A DNA stretch of 64,000 nucleotides from Candidatus Zhuqueibacterota bacterium (GCA_016934825.1 JAFGSB010000160.1:1-64000), one strand, 5' to 3'; shown: positions 9,706-19,032, counted from the stretch's first letter. Notes: generated by a model from the sequence alone, not told the origin. Made by a program: numbers and translations.

Positions 9706-9709
9706 ACGT

Positions 9710-9779
9710 CCTCGCAACACGCTACAAAGTGGTTAGCGGACGTTTTTATGAGTATTCCGAAGCAAGCTTCGAAGAATAA
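9710..9779. repeat. Dispersed intergenic repeat, copy 1
   Basis: This stretch of about 70 bases is clearly related to the reverse complement of 34484-34553. Both begin CCTCGCAACA and end with a palindromic segment around GAAGCAAGCTTCG followed by AGAAT. The middle is diverged but of equal length. It begins five bases after the stop of the gene at 8773-9705. The palindromic end could form a hairpin and act as a terminator-like or REP-like unit. Confidence 0.65.
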
Positions 9780-9791
9780 AATCAATAGAGA

Positions 9792-11507
9792 TTAAAGATT
9801 TTTTGCCAGTACAACCGTATCCTGCACCCTGTCAATTTTTTGCCGCTCATGATTTTCGGCTTCGAGTAATATAATGTAAATTCCCATCCGGCAGGTTAAC
9901 CCTTCATCATCAAGCCCATCCCAAAATATTGTACCTTTTGATCCGCCCGGTTCATTATTTATTAAAAAACGGACCTGGCGACCCTGAATATCGAATATAC
10001 GGATGTTGAGATATGCCGTATGAGTATCCAATGTGTATTGGATCGCGGTCAAATCATCATGCCCATCTCCGTCGGGAGAAAAGGGATCGGGAGATATTGT
10101 TAAAGACGTTTTCGCGGGTAACACGGTTGTGAAAATACTGTTCTGAAAACCGGCCGTGTGCCCGGAAGCCCCAACCGAGGTGCCCCAGTTATTTTTCCGG
10201 TTGCCGGCTATGCCGGGATTGATCCTTTCCAGCGATTTACCTTTGGCGCCGCCCCAGCCCTGTTCATATAAAAGTTGTTCAATTATTGTGTGGACGCCGT
10301 CAAATATCGTTACGCCGTCCATATCATTGTTTAAAGAAGGCAAATTTTTGTTTATAAAAACCATCGCCCCCGGATCAAGCTGACTATATATTGCCGAATC
10401 CCTGGTAATGATTATAAATTCATAAGGATTTATAAACACGGATGTGTCACATAAAATTACGGCATTTGCCGTATCCTTATCGGATATTTTCCAGTTTTTC
10501 AGATTGACAGTGAAGGTGCCCGGATTATACAACTCGACCCATTCCGGCATGTCCGGTAACGGATTATACATAATTTCATTTATTATCAACGCCCGTTCAG
10601 GATAACCGGTTATTATTTCATAAAGACAGAGATTATTATCCGGGTTCCGGTCCAGCGGGTGGAAGGCGGCAAGTTTCAATATAAAAACGCCGGAAGGAAT
10701 ATCAGGCCAGGTTATTTTGACCTGTTCACTTTTAAAAGCGTCAATGCAAGGGATTTTTATCGTATCCCCAATCAAACAAAAAAATTCCGCGCCCGCAGTC
10801 TGATAAGCACAAACTACGGACACATCGTATAAAACAGTCATCCCGGCATTTTTTACATTTATAGAGATGAAACCTGTATCTCCATAACCCGGATTCTCCG
10901 GTTCCATTCGAAAGGATTCATTGTTTATCGCAATATCGTATTCTTCAGGGGTAATGGAATTTTTATATCCGGGCGTTCCGCCTTCGACAAGCGAATGTCC
11001 CCAGTTCGATTCATCATCGCCCTGCCCGGGTATTCGTTTTTCTTCAGAAATTCCTTCCGGATTGGGCACGTTATATGTCCATGAGGCGACAATAGTGGAA
11101 TCCGGTGTATATATCGAAACAGTTTCTTCCCTGTCGTTTGCCAGCCCATAAGAACCGAATAAAGAAGAATTTATCGTAAGTTTCAGCGCGGATTCGGGGA
11201 TAGTATTTTCATATTCACTGCTGTTTTCATAATAATTCGGCACAAGAACTACAGCATATTGAAGGGGCTGCAGGACAGTACTGCCACTGGAAGGTAAGAT
11301 GTTGTTATACTTTTCCCCGTCGCTTAAAAGCCAGTGGTCTAAATTGACAGAGTCACTGGCACTTGTATTATACAGTTCAATAAATTCGTTATATCTTTCA
11401 TTGCCAAGCGGATTGAACATAATTTCTGATAAAATAATTTTCGCCGAGAGAGAGACCGGATATAGCAGTGATCCGCTAATTATAAGAATGATGTTAAAAA
11501 TTTTCAT
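9792..11507 (-). CDS. Exported lamin-tail-domain protein with FlgD-like C-terminal domain
   Basis: The 571-residue protein begins with a signal peptide (IFNIILIISGSLLYPVSLSA). Two lamin-tail domains are visible, starting at ILSEIMFNPLG (about residue 25) and INEIMYNPLPDMPEWVELYN (about residue 310); between them lies an Ig-like segment. The last 100 residues are an FlgD-type Ig domain (ISPDPFSPDGDGHDD, then GTIFWDGLDDEG), widespread at the C-termini of proteins exported by FCB-group bacteria. The role is probably extracellular or cell-surface, binding rather than enzymatic, as no catalytic domain is seen. It lies 29 bases downstream of the YihY-type gene on the same strand. Confidence 0.82.
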   Translation of the reverse strand: MKIFNIILIISGSLLYPVSLSAKIILSEIMFNPLGNERYNEFIELYNTSASDSVNLDHWLLSDGEKYNNILPSSGSTVLQPLQYAVVLVPNYYENSSEYENTIPESALKLTINSSLFGSYGLANDREETVSIYTPDSTIVASWTYNVPNPEGISEEKRIPGQGDDESNWGHSLVEGGTPGYKNSITPEEYDIAINNESFRMEPENPGYGDTGFISINVKNAGMTVLYDVSVVCAYQTAGAEFFCLIGDTIKIPCIDAFKSEQVKITWPDIPSGVFILKLAAFHPLDRNPDNNLCLYEIITGYPERALIINEIMYNPLPDMPEWVELYNPGTFTVNLKNWKISDKDTANAVILCDTSVFINPYEFIIITRDSAIYSQLDPGAMVFINKNLPSLNNDMDGVTIFDGVHTIIEQLLYEQGWGGAKGKSLERINPGIAGNRKNNWGTSVGASGHTAGFQNSIFTTVLPAKTSLTISPDPFSPDGDGHDDLTAIQYTLDTHTAYLNIRIFDIQGRQVRFLINNEPGGSKGTIFWDGLDDEGLTCRMGIYIILLEAENHERQKIDRVQDTVVLAKNL

Positions 11508-11536
11508 TTTTCCCCTGTAATTTTGTAGGCATCCCC

Positions 11537-12898
11537 TTAAGAATTAATTTCTTCTTTGATCAGGTCAAGAATACTTGTTTGACCAAAAGACCTGTGTAAT
11601 GTTTTGTTATATTTGTTCATTATTGATAATACTTTATCGTTCAAAATCTGCGGTTCTTTTTCATGTATTATATTAATCCCGGATGTCTGCACCTTATTAA
11701 ATATTTCGTCCACGAATATTTTTTCCAGGCTTTTAGCGGGAACAAAGCCGGGCGGTTCGCGGTCGATAATATATAATATACCCTGGTCTACCAGCAAAGC
11801 AAGCATATCGTGTGTTAGCGGCAGTGGGCAGTTAAATGTGTCCGACAGTTCAGAAGCTGTCGGCGCCTGTTCATTATTATAAAATTTTTGTCCCGTATAC
11901 AGAACTATTTTCAGGGCCAGTTCGTTTTTGACCGAATGACTATAATTGGTATCCCTGATCTCCCAGGAAATCTGATCGATGTTTTGATACACGTAGGACA
12001 GTTCCACTCCCAGGAGCATAATGGCCCAACTGATAAACATCCATAAAAGGAAAAGCGGCAGCGTTGCGAAACCGGCGTAGATGGCTGCCGACGTCCCGTA
12101 TTGATACGCCGAAACTATAAAATGGGCAAAGAGATAATTCGCAATGACCCATAAAACCGCGGAAATTGCCGATCCCGTTAGGGCTGGTTTTAATTTTACT
12201 TTGGTGTTGGGCACATAAGTGAGAACAAAATAAAAAAACAGCCAGGTGATGATAAAAGGGACTGTTTTATTAAAGATATAAGGGATACCGGGAATTTTGC
12301 TGATGGTCTGTACAATGACGAAACTTTGCAGGGAAGCAACAACTCCAACAAAAACAAAAACCAGCAGCGGTCCAACAATCAATACGCTGATATAATCGGT
12401 AAAACGGCGGTGTATGCTTCTTACTTTTCGTATTTTCCATACATCGTTGAATGCGCGTTCAATATTGTTAACAATGGACCAGACGGATAAAAACAAAAGC
12501 AAAAAGCCGACTGTTCCTAATGCGCCGACTTTAACATTATTGACAAAATTGACTATGGTGGGCACAATTGTCTGGACGGCCTGCTGGCCTAACGGCTCGA
12601 AAAACTGGTTCAACGTCGGCTCAAGTTGATTATGGAAACCAAAGCCTTTTAATAAGGAGAACATTACCGCCAAAAGCGGAACGATAGACAAAAGAGTCGC
12701 GTAAACCAGCGCGGAAGCCCGTATCAACAAACGGTCGTGTACAAATGCCCTGCCGACCAGGTAAATGATTAGAATTTGCTGGTAAAAAATTGCCCGAGCG
12801 CGTGAGACCTTGCTGAAATCCAGTACCCAGATGTCGTGGGTAAAAAATATATGCAGGGATTTTAGAAAATTAATGGTGTTTTTTATTGCTGTTTTCAT
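11537..12898 (-). CDS. YihY/BrkB family inner-membrane protein with C-terminal helical domain
   Basis: The 453-residue product has the six-helix YihY/virulence-factor-BrkB core. Family stretches are LIRASALVYATLLSIVPLLA near residue 60, VWSIVNNIERAFNDVWKI near residue 135, and LPLFLLWMFISWAIMLLGVE near residue 285. Earlier databases called these proteins ribonuclease BN, an assignment since rejected. The last 130 residues are cytoplasmic and resemble a winged-helix domain (APTASELSDTF, then DMLALLVDQGILYI), an extension found in part of the family. The cellular role is unknown. Confidence 0.87.
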   Translation of the reverse strand: MKTAIKNTINFLKSLHIFFTHDIWVLDFSKVSRARAIFYQQILIIYLVGRAFVHDRLLIRASALVYATLLSIVPLLAVMFSLLKGFGFHNQLEPTLNQFFEPLGQQAVQTIVPTIVNFVNNVKVGALGTVGFLLLFLSVWSIVNNIERAFNDVWKIRKVRSIHRRFTDYISVLIVGPLLVFVFVGVVASLQSFVIVQTISKIPGIPYIFNKTVPFIITWLFFYFVLTYVPNTKVKLKPALTGSAISAVLWVIANYLFAHFIVSAYQYGTSAAIYAGFATLPLFLLWMFISWAIMLLGVELSYVYQNIDQISWEIRDTNYSHSVKNELALKIVLYTGQKFYNNEQAPTASELSDTFNCPLPLTHDMLALLVDQGILYIIDREPPGFVPAKSLEKIFVDEIFNKVQTSGINIIHEKEPQILNDKVLSIMNKYNKTLHRSFGQTSILDLIKEEINS

Positions 12899-12968
12899 TT
12901 TTCAATGTGGATTAAAAGGGTGATTTTAATATCCATTTTTTTTATATTATTTCTTGAACTCTCTTGTT

Positions 12969-12990
12969 GCCGGTTAACGGACATTGGTGA
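12969..12990. repeat. Single copy of the TTAAC/GGACAC palindromic motif
   Basis: The reverse complement of this segment reads CACCAATGTCCGTTAACC. It closely resembles both terminal arms of the element at 46223-46401 (CACCAGTGTCCGGTT and CACTAGTGTCCGGTTAAC). It lies alone between the YihY gene and the aldo/keto reductase gene and may be a solo remnant. Confidence 0.45.
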
Positions 12991-13071
12991 CCTTGGTTTT
13001 AAATGATAAATAATAATAATAATAGATTTGAGAAAAAGCAAGATAAAAGCTAACAATCAGGGTACGACAAA

Positions 13072-14055
13072 ATGATTACAAAAAAACTTGGCTGGACCGA
13101 TCTTGACTTTACCCGAATCGGTTTGGGTACCTGGGCGATGGGCGGTCCTGAATGGCAGTTTGGATGGGGTCCGCAGGATGACAAAAAATCTATCAAAACA
13201 ATATATAAAGCCCTGGATAACGGCATAAACTGGATCGATACGGCGGCCGTATACGGACTCGGTCATTCCGAAACCATTATCGGCAAGGCGCTGAAAGGAA
13301 TGGGCCAAAAGCCGATTATCGCCAGCAAATGCTCGCGGGTTTGGAACGAGAAAAAGGAATTGGGTTCCAATCTGAAACGTGATAATATCCGCAAGGAGTG
13401 TGAATCAAGCCTGAAACGTTTGCAAATAGAAACCATTGATCTGTACCAGATACACTGGCCCAGACCCGAGGAAGATATTGAAGAAGGCTGGGGCGCTGTC
13501 GCCGAGTTGATCAGGGAGGGCAAGGTCCGATACGGCGGCGTATGTAATTTTAACGTTCGTCAGCTCGAACGTATTCTGCCGATCCATCCGGTCGCGTCGC
13601 TGCAGCCGCCTTACAGTATGCTGGTTCGTGGCATTGAAAACGAAATTTTACCTTTCTGCGGCGAAAATAATATCGGCGTGGTCGCTTACAGTCCGATGTA
13701 CAAAGGTTTGCTGACCGGTAAATTCACCAGGGAACGCGCTGAAAATTTGCCGGAATCCGACCACCGCTGCCGCGACCCGCGTTTTATGGAACCTGAATTG
13801 ACTCTTAACCTGCATCTGGTGGAGGAACTGGAAAAAATAGCCGGGGACAACGGTAAAACCGTATTGCAGTTGGCCATTGCCTGGGTGCTGCGCCACCCGG
13901 AAATGACTTCCGCGATTGTCGGCGCCAGAAAACCGGAACAACTTGATGATTTCTTCGGCGCGGCGGACTGGACACTTTCCGGGGATGACGTCAATAAAGT
14001 GGAAATGCTGCTGAAAGAACGTGAGGAAAAACTGGATAAAATAAAAAAGGAATGA
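13072..14055 (+). CDS. Aldo/keto reductase
   Basis: The 327-residue protein is a full-length NADPH-dependent aldo/keto reductase with the (beta/alpha)8 fold. The catalytic tetrad is visible: D56 and Y61 in WIDTAAVYGLGHSE, K86 in IIASKCS, and H128 in LYQIHWP. Coenzyme-binding residues appear in the C-terminal SAIVGARKPEQ segment. It belongs to the subgroup related to sugar-aldehyde and general stress protein 69-type enzymes, but the substrate is not evident. It is a single-gene unit ending in a hairpin shared with the convergent receptor gene. Confidence 0.9.
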   Translation: MITKKLGWTDLDFTRIGLGTWAMGGPEWQFGWGPQDDKKSIKTIYKALDNGINWIDTAAVYGLGHSETIIGKALKGMGQKPIIASKCSRVWNEKKELGSNLKRDNIRKECESSLKRLQIETIDLYQIHWPRPEEDIEEGWGAVAELIREGKVRYGGVCNFNVRQLERILPIHPVASLQPPYSMLVRGIENEILPFCGENNIGVVAYSPMYKGLLTGKFTRERAENLPESDHRCRDPRFMEPELTLNLHLVEELEKIAGDNGKTVLQLAIAWVLRHPEMTSAIVGARKPEQLDDFFGAADWTLSGDDVNKVEMLLKEREEKLDKIKKE

Positions 14056-14082
14056 TTTGAATTATTCCAAACCATTCCTTTT
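14045..14082. terminator. Bidirectional terminator between convergent genes
   Basis: AAAAGGAATG (14045-14054) pairs perfectly with CATTCCTTTT (14073-14082) around an 18-base loop. Each arm supplies a T or A run, so it can serve both the aldo/keto reductase gene and the TonB receptor gene on the other strand. The stem includes the reductase stop codon. Confidence 0.55.
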
Positions 14083-14101
14083 CTAAAATATTAAGGATTT
14101 A

Positions 14102-16315
14102 TTACAATCTTCCCTTTAATCCCGCCGTGAATGTTCGCATGGGCATCAGGTTGCTTTCCCGGGGCGCGTAATTGTAATTCAATAGATTAACCACGCCCAG
14201 TTGGATCGTAAAAAGACTGATGTCGTAGTCCAGGCGCATGTCTACAAATTTCATGGGAACCCTGTCGTTGATGGGATATATTTTGACTTCGGCTATTTCA
14301 CTGGCGTAGCGGTAATCCGCCTGGAAATTGAAATTTTTCACTTTGACGGATGTTTTGACGGTCGCCAGCACATCGGGACGATAGGTCAGGGGTTCATGGT
14401 ATTTCATGTCTTCATGGTCCATATATGTCAGGCTTGCCTGGATGCCCGGCGTCCAGTTCAATCCCAGTAAATAAACCGGGTAACTGAAATTGGTCGTCGC
14501 TTCCACACCCTGGATCCGGGCGCGGGGAATATTGCGGAACTGTATTTGTCCCCTTATCAGGTCCAGATGCGCCTCGATGAGTTCCCAGTAATCGTTCAGA
14601 AATACCGATACGTCCACATTCCAGTCCCTGTTGATGTACTGCCGGATTCCGACATCATACGCCCATGAGCTTTCGGATTTAAGCGCCGGGTTGGCTTTGA
14701 TTTTGAAATTCATGATCGAGTGTTCGAGGAACCGCTCGATGATCGTTGCGGCGCGGAACCCACTGCCGACTGACATTCGTAAACTGGTCTTTTCCCACGG
14801 CTGCCAGTTTACGCCGAAACGCGGACTGAACAGGTCCTCTTTTAAACCGCCGATTAATTTGTAGCGGTCATAACGTAAGCCGGTCGTGATCCTGAGGTTA
14901 TGACGGGTTTTCCATTCATCCTGAATAAAGGGACCGAGGAAATATCCTTCATGCTTGCCGAAATACTTTGTGCTGCCGGAATCATCCTGGTACTGCAATC
15001 CAAAAGTTACAACATGTCCGGGATATGGGATCCAGTCCGCCTGTATTTCGCCGCCTTGTCCGTATGCGGGATTAAAATCCGCTTCCCTGCCGAACTGGTT
15101 GCCAAGCAACGACCGGTTCATGGAGGCGCGCGCGTTTATCGCGAAACGAGAGGAGAACGGCACCGCCAGTTTGGTGTACAGGTTAAGCTGATTGACCTTG
15201 CCGCGGTTTTTTAGGTTGGTCACATCCACTTCGTAGGGATCGTTCTGGCCTTTCCACTGCACGAAAAATCCCTTGTTGATTTTGCTGTAAGCAGAATAAA
15301 CCGTCCATTTGATGCCGTTATTAAAACGATAATCCGCTTTTGCGGTTAAATTGTATTTGCGGAAATCACCCAGGACGGTATAACCGGTGGAAAAAAACCG
15401 CCCGGCAGACACACGAAATCCCAAATTCCCTAACCGTTTACTGTAACTGATGTCCTCGCGGGTGTAATGCAGCCGGTTCGGGTCCGTCCATTCCCATTCG
15501 CTGTAATACGGTTTGTCGTATTTCCCTGCGGCAAAGGCAAACAACAATTCGCCTTCCGGTTTGGGGTCTTTGGTGATGATATTCACCACCCCGCCCAGCG
15601 CGGACGAGCCCCACAGGGTCGAACCGGCGCCTTTCAGCACCTCGATCTGTTCGATGTCCAGCGGCGGCAGCATGTCCCAGTTAAACGCGCCGGTATCGCT
15701 GGCGTATACCGGAACGCCGTCCAGCAGCAGCAGGGTTTTGTTCCCGGCGCCGAAGGTAAAGCCGGTCGAGCCGCGGATATTGATCTGCTCGCCGATAAAA
15801 TTGACCCCCGGCGCGGTTTCCAGGGCTTCGATGATGCTGGTGGGATTCCGCTGTTCGATGTCCTTGGATGTAACGACGGACATGGAGACACTCGCTTCAT
15901 CCAGTCTCTGCTCCATTTTCCCGGCCAATACGACAATCGGATCATATTCCAGGGTGGTTTCCTGCAGAGTGATTTTCAACTCTGTTTCACGATCGGCCAG
16001 AACTTTAACGTCGGCGATAGAGACCGTACGGTAGCCGATCATCGAAGCGCGCAGCGTATATGTACCCGGCGGCATTTTTTTGATCACAAAATGACCGTCC
16101 GCGTCCGCGCTGGCGCCTCGGACTGTACCCTGCACGACGATATTCACGGCCTGCAGCGGTTCGTTGCTGTCGGCGTCTGTTACCGAGCCTTTGATGGTGC
16201 CGGTAATGGCGGCCCATGCCGGAGGTGAAATAAAAATAAAAAGGTTAACAAGAAAAATTATAACGGACAAATTTTTAAATTGTATAGTCAAAGTCGCTGA
16301 ATCATTTTTATTCAT
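14102..16315 (-). CDS. TonB-dependent receptor with carboxypeptidase-regulatory N-domain (copy B)
   Basis: The 737-residue product is an outer-membrane TonB-dependent transporter. A signal peptide (SVIIFLVNLFIFISPPAWA) is followed by a CarboxypepD_reg-like beta-sandwich with GSVTDADSNEPLQAVNI, about residues 40-120. Next comes the plug (VVTSKDIEQRNPTSII, then IEQIEVLKGAGSTLWGSSA) and a beta-barrel ending in a C-terminal strand. I chose the ATG at 16315: a GGAG lies eight bases before it and it overlaps the upstream lipoprotein stop by eight bases; an ATG 30 bases further upstream has no such site. The substrate is unknown. It is a paralogue of the receptor at 20807-22948; both share a late motif (ADYRY, then IYP, then VP) near the C-terminus. 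It is not a SusC type: it is shorter and has no SusD partner. Confidence 0.92.
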   Translation of the reverse strand: MNKNDSATLTIQFKNLSVIIFLVNLFIFISPPAWAAITGTIKGSVTDADSNEPLQAVNIVVQGTVRGASADADGHFVIKKMPPGTYTLRASMIGYRTVSIADVKVLADRETELKITLQETTLEYDPIVVLAGKMEQRLDEASVSMSVVTSKDIEQRNPTSIIEALETAPGVNFIGEQINIRGSTGFTFGAGNKTLLLLDGVPVYASDTGAFNWDMLPPLDIEQIEVLKGAGSTLWGSSALGGVVNIITKDPKPEGELLFAFAAGKYDKPYYSEWEWTDPNRLHYTREDISYSKRLGNLGFRVSAGRFFSTGYTVLGDFRKYNLTAKADYRFNNGIKWTVYSAYSKINKGFFVQWKGQNDPYEVDVTNLKNRGKVNQLNLYTKLAVPFSSRFAINARASMNRSLLGNQFGREADFNPAYGQGGEIQADWIPYPGHVVTFGLQYQDDSGSTKYFGKHEGYFLGPFIQDEWKTRHNLRITTGLRYDRYKLIGGLKEDLFSPRFGVNWQPWEKTSLRMSVGSGFRAATIIERFLEHSIMNFKIKANPALKSESSWAYDVGIRQYINRDWNVDVSVFLNDYWELIEAHLDLIRGQIQFRNIPRARIQGVEATTNFSYPVYLLGLNWTPGIQASLTYMDHEDMKYHEPLTYRPDVLATVKTSVKVKNFNFQADYRYASEIAEVKIYPINDRVPMKFVDMRLDYDISLFTIQLGVVNLLNYNYAPRESNLMPMRTFTAGLKGRL

Positions 16316-17177
16316 TGATATGACTCCAATCAGCATGAATTTCAATTCCGGAAATGGGTTTGTCGGGTTTTGGCTTTAATTCCACGGGAGTTCCCGGATT
16401 GTTGGGGTCTTCATAAAAGCCCAGGGTTTTAAAATCGTCCAGGCCGGAACGGTCCGACAACCAAAAGACAGCCAGGTATCGAACAGTACCTTTTCCATCG
16501 ACGGGCAGTTTAAAATGATATGGATTTTCATCAATACTAAAATCCATGGATTTTAAATATATAAGATAATCGATTTTCATTTCCGGTTTTTTAACATAAG
16601 CGCCAATAGCCGTCGCCAGGGTATTCCCGGGAATCGGTCCGTTAAAATAGATCGTCCCTTCAATGTATGTGTTACGTTCCACCCTGTTCAGATCGGCCCA
16701 CATATCCGTTGTATGAACAGGTTCTTCCGGTGTGATATCAAATTCGTAAGGTAAATAATTATTGCCGATTTTTAAGGAAAACACATCCGCCAGATTCGAT
16801 TCCGTGGTTTTGTTATACCACCACAATCCGATCGCCTCATAATGACCGTAAGGCAGATCCATTTCGGTATGAATCGTGTCCGCCCCAAGCGGCAAACTGT
16901 TGGGACTGAGATATAATTCATTTATCGCGTGCGGGGGGAATTTCGGCGCGACAAACAGGTAAACACCTTCCGTGTTTTCAGGGATTTCCGGGTTGAAAAA
17001 CATCACGTCCAGTTCCAGTTTGCCGGGAAGAGGAGCAATACCATGATCGTCGCCGCAAGACAAACACAGCAGAGCAAAACACATTATACCGACAGCAATT
17101 TTTCCAATTGTAAAAATTTTAACACCGGCGATCAGTCTGAATTTTTGTCGCAACTGATTTTTCATAAAGACCTTCAT
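16308..17177 (-). CDS. Outer-membrane-type lipoprotein paired with TonB receptor (copy B)
   Basis: The 289-residue protein has a basic N-terminus, a hydrophobic stretch and a lipobox LLCLSC giving a lipidated Cys near residue 42. The first about 20 residues before the hydrophobic core are unusually long, so the true start may be internal. I recognise no named domain. The C-terminal segment (VRYLAVFWL, later LGFYEDP, ending in ADWSHINE) is similar to the end of the lipoprotein at 22969-23433 (LVAAVWK, LGFYGFDP, CDWSILPE), so the two are probably paralogues. Its stop overlaps the receptor start by eight bases, indicating that the lipoprotein and receptor act together, perhaps in ligand capture. 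Confidence 0.75.
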   Translation of the reverse strand: MKVFMKNQLRQKFRLIAGVKIFTIGKIAVGIMCFALLCLSCGDDHGIAPLPGKLELDVMFFNPEIPENTEGVYLFVAPKFPPHAINELYLSPNSLPLGADTIHTEMDLPYGHYEAIGLWWYNKTTESNLADVFSLKIGNNYLPYEFDITPEEPVHTTDMWADLNRVERNTYIEGTIYFNGPIPGNTLATAIGAYVKKPEMKIDYLIYLKSMDFSIDENPYHFKLPVDGKGTVRYLAVFWLSDRSGLDDFKTLGFYEDPNNPGTPVELKPKPDKPISGIEIHADWSHINE

Positions 17178-17251
17178 GTATTTAAACAGAAAATTTTAAA
17201 ATGGATATTTATTGTTATTGGAAAATTCAGATGTTTTCACGTTAGCAAATG

Positions 17252-17278
17252 TGCGGCGTATCCTGACGATACGCCGCA
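17252..17278 (-). other. Perfect 11-bp hairpin between cassette genes
   Basis: TGCGGCGTATC (17252-17262) pairs without mismatch with GATACGCCGCA (17268-17278) over a five-base loop. It lies just downstream of the exported-protein gene ending at 17287 and upstream of the lipoprotein gene starting at 17177. Neither side has a T tract, so it is not a standard intrinsic terminator. It may stabilise the 3' end of the upstream message or tune read-through between the two halves of the cassette. Confidence 0.7.
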
Positions 17279-17286
17279 GACATTTA

Positions 17287-19032
17287 TTATCGTACTAAAA
17301 TTAATTTTTTATGTAATGATTGTGCCCCGGCTTGTAACTGATAGAAATAAATTCCGGATGGTACTTCTTTACCCAGTTCATCTGTACCGTTCCAGTGGAA
17401 TTTATGTATGCCCGAAGTGTAAAAACCCTGTGTTAAATTTTTAACCAGCCGGCCGTTGGTGTCATAAATTTTAAAACTAATGTTTTCAGCCCGGGGTAGA
17501 ACAAAGCTGAATTGAGTCGAGTTGTTGAATGGATTCGGATAATTTTGCGCAAGGGCAAAAATCAGCGGTGCAACCGTATTATTTTCTCCCTCGACGTCGG
17601 TTATGATATTGCTGCCGATTTTTACCGGATTGGCAAGATTATATGCAAGGTTTTCGGCAAAAGATTTTGATTTATCTTTCTCCGGCATCATGTAAATGTT
17701 ATAATCCAGTTCAAAGACGATAGTATCGCTAACCGATGCTTTGAATAAAACACCGTTATCGCTGTATGAAACTTTATCACCGGTATCATTTATATCAAAA
17801 ATATGTTTATCGGCCGTTCCGCCATTTTTATTATCAAAATAATAGAGAAAAATTGAATCCCACTTGGTATTGGCAAATTCTCCATAGGTAAATAGAGTGC
17901 CCTGATTACCTGTAGCCATGCTCCACACATTAATCTTTTGGGACGGGTCTGCAGGAATATCAACTTTTTTATCAATCTGATCCTGATTTCCATCTACAGG
18001 TATATTATCATTGTGTTTTGTGAACATTTTCATACCGGACGATTTTTGATTCAGGTCCCATGAAAAACGCAAGTCCGTTAATTTAAGTTCAACACCTTCT
18101 CCCATATGTTTCTCCAGAGCATCCGGTGTCAGGGTGTCGCCCCCGGCAATTGTCCCGCTAAACGGATAGAATTTCGTGTCAACTTTGAAGAAATTAGCAA
18201 CCTCGACGATTCCCGCTATTTCAAAATTAAAACTTGTTGACCGGATTATCCTGACAACCGGCTCCTGTGTATAATAGAGTCCCGCACTGACCAACACTTC
18301 TTCGTTTAAAGTTATGGGTAATACAAGAAATGTATTTATCACCCCTTTTATTCTTGCTTTCAAACGATCCAGTATGTCTTCTCCACTCCCTCCGGGTGTT
18401 TTTATTGTAATTCCTTCAACCAAGCCGGGACTGCTGAAAGTAAAATTATAATAAGCGGAAGAAACGGTGGAGGTTCCTGCATTATATGACATATTATAAG
18501 GCTTTGGGACATCTTCTTTTTTTAATGTAGATGAGCGGTATAAGTAGATATAGGCTTTTTTATCAGAATCATTCGGATCGGACAAAATAATTTCCAGTCT
18601 GTCGTTTTTCTTTGCCGCTTCGTCATCGATCCAACAGTTGTCCGGCGCCTTGTCGCCCATGTCTTTGATCATAAACACCAGTTCGTCGTGGTCATCAAAT
18701 ATACCGTTGTGTTTCAGGTGCTTTAACGAATCAATATTTGCCCATACTTCATCAAAATAATACCATTTTTTCTCTCCAGATCCACTCAGAGGGTCAGTGC
18801 CAAATGTTCTTTCGTCGATCTGGAACGGGATCATGCTCCAGGTTCCGGCTGGACTGTTGTAAGCGTAAGCGAAAATTTCATTAACAGGTACATCTATAAA
18901 TCCTTTTACTTCCTGGGCGGTAAAAACCGCCGGTTCATATTTGCGGTCTTCCTGTAAAGTCCCGGCCGTCAATACAGACCGGCTCAATAAAATGACCATT
19001 ATTATTGTTAACATTGTTATTAAATTTTTCAT
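17287..19032 (-). CDS. Large exported protein with type IX-style sorting tail (copy B)
   Basis: The 581-residue protein starts with a signal peptide (LITMLTIIMVILLSRSVLTA). The central part has no domain I can name. It shares with its neighbour at 19110-20774 a pattern of PFQ-D-E, then DDHDELVFMIKDMGDKAP-like Asp-rich segments (about residues 110-130), and a later GGTAD, then GDKVSYSD, block near residue 410. The last 85 residues are a sorting tail beginning LAQNYPNPFNNSTQF and containing FHWNGTDELG and PSGIYFYQL, as in proteins exported by FCB-group type IX systems. It is probably secreted or displayed on the surface and may bind the ligand handled by the receptors. Function unknown. Confidence 0.8.
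   Translation of the reverse strand: MKNLITMLTIIMVILLSRSVLTAGTLQEDRKYEPAVFTAQEVKGFIDVPVNEIFAYAYNSPAGTWSMIPFQIDERTFGTDPLSGSGEKKWYYFDEVWANIDSLKHLKHNGIFDDHDELVFMIKDMGDKAPDNCWIDDEAAKKNDRLEIILSDPNDSDKKAYIYLYRSSTLKKEDVPKPYNMSYNAGTSTVSSAYYNFTFSSPGLVEGITIKTPGGSGEDILDRLKARIKGVINTFLVLPITLNEEVLVSAGLYYTQEPVVRIIRSTSFNFEIAGIVEVANFFKVDTKFYPFSGTIAGGDTLTPDALEKHMGEGVELKLTDLRFSWDLNQKSSGMKMFTKHNDNIPVDGNQDQIDKKVDIPADPSQKINVWSMATGNQGTLFTYGEFANTKWDSIFLYYFDNKNGGTADKHIFDINDTGDKVSYSDNGVLFKASVSDTIVFELDYNIYMMPEKDKSKSFAENLAYNLANPVKIGSNIITDVEGENNTVAPLIFALAQNYPNPFNNSTQFSFVLPRAENISFKIYDTNGRLVKNLTQGFYTSGIHKFHWNGTDELGKEVPSGIYFYQLQAGAQSLHKKLILVR

Noticed and set aside
9710-9779. Decayed CRISPR array or phage attachment site
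   Set aside because: Only two unevenly diverged copies 25 kb apart exist in the window, with no spacing regularity and no integrase.
15467-16228. Long open frame of 253 codons on the plus strand inside the TonB receptor gene
   Set aside because: It is antisense to a clear receptor gene, has no ribosome-binding site, and its composition is what the reverse complement of this GC-rich gene would give.
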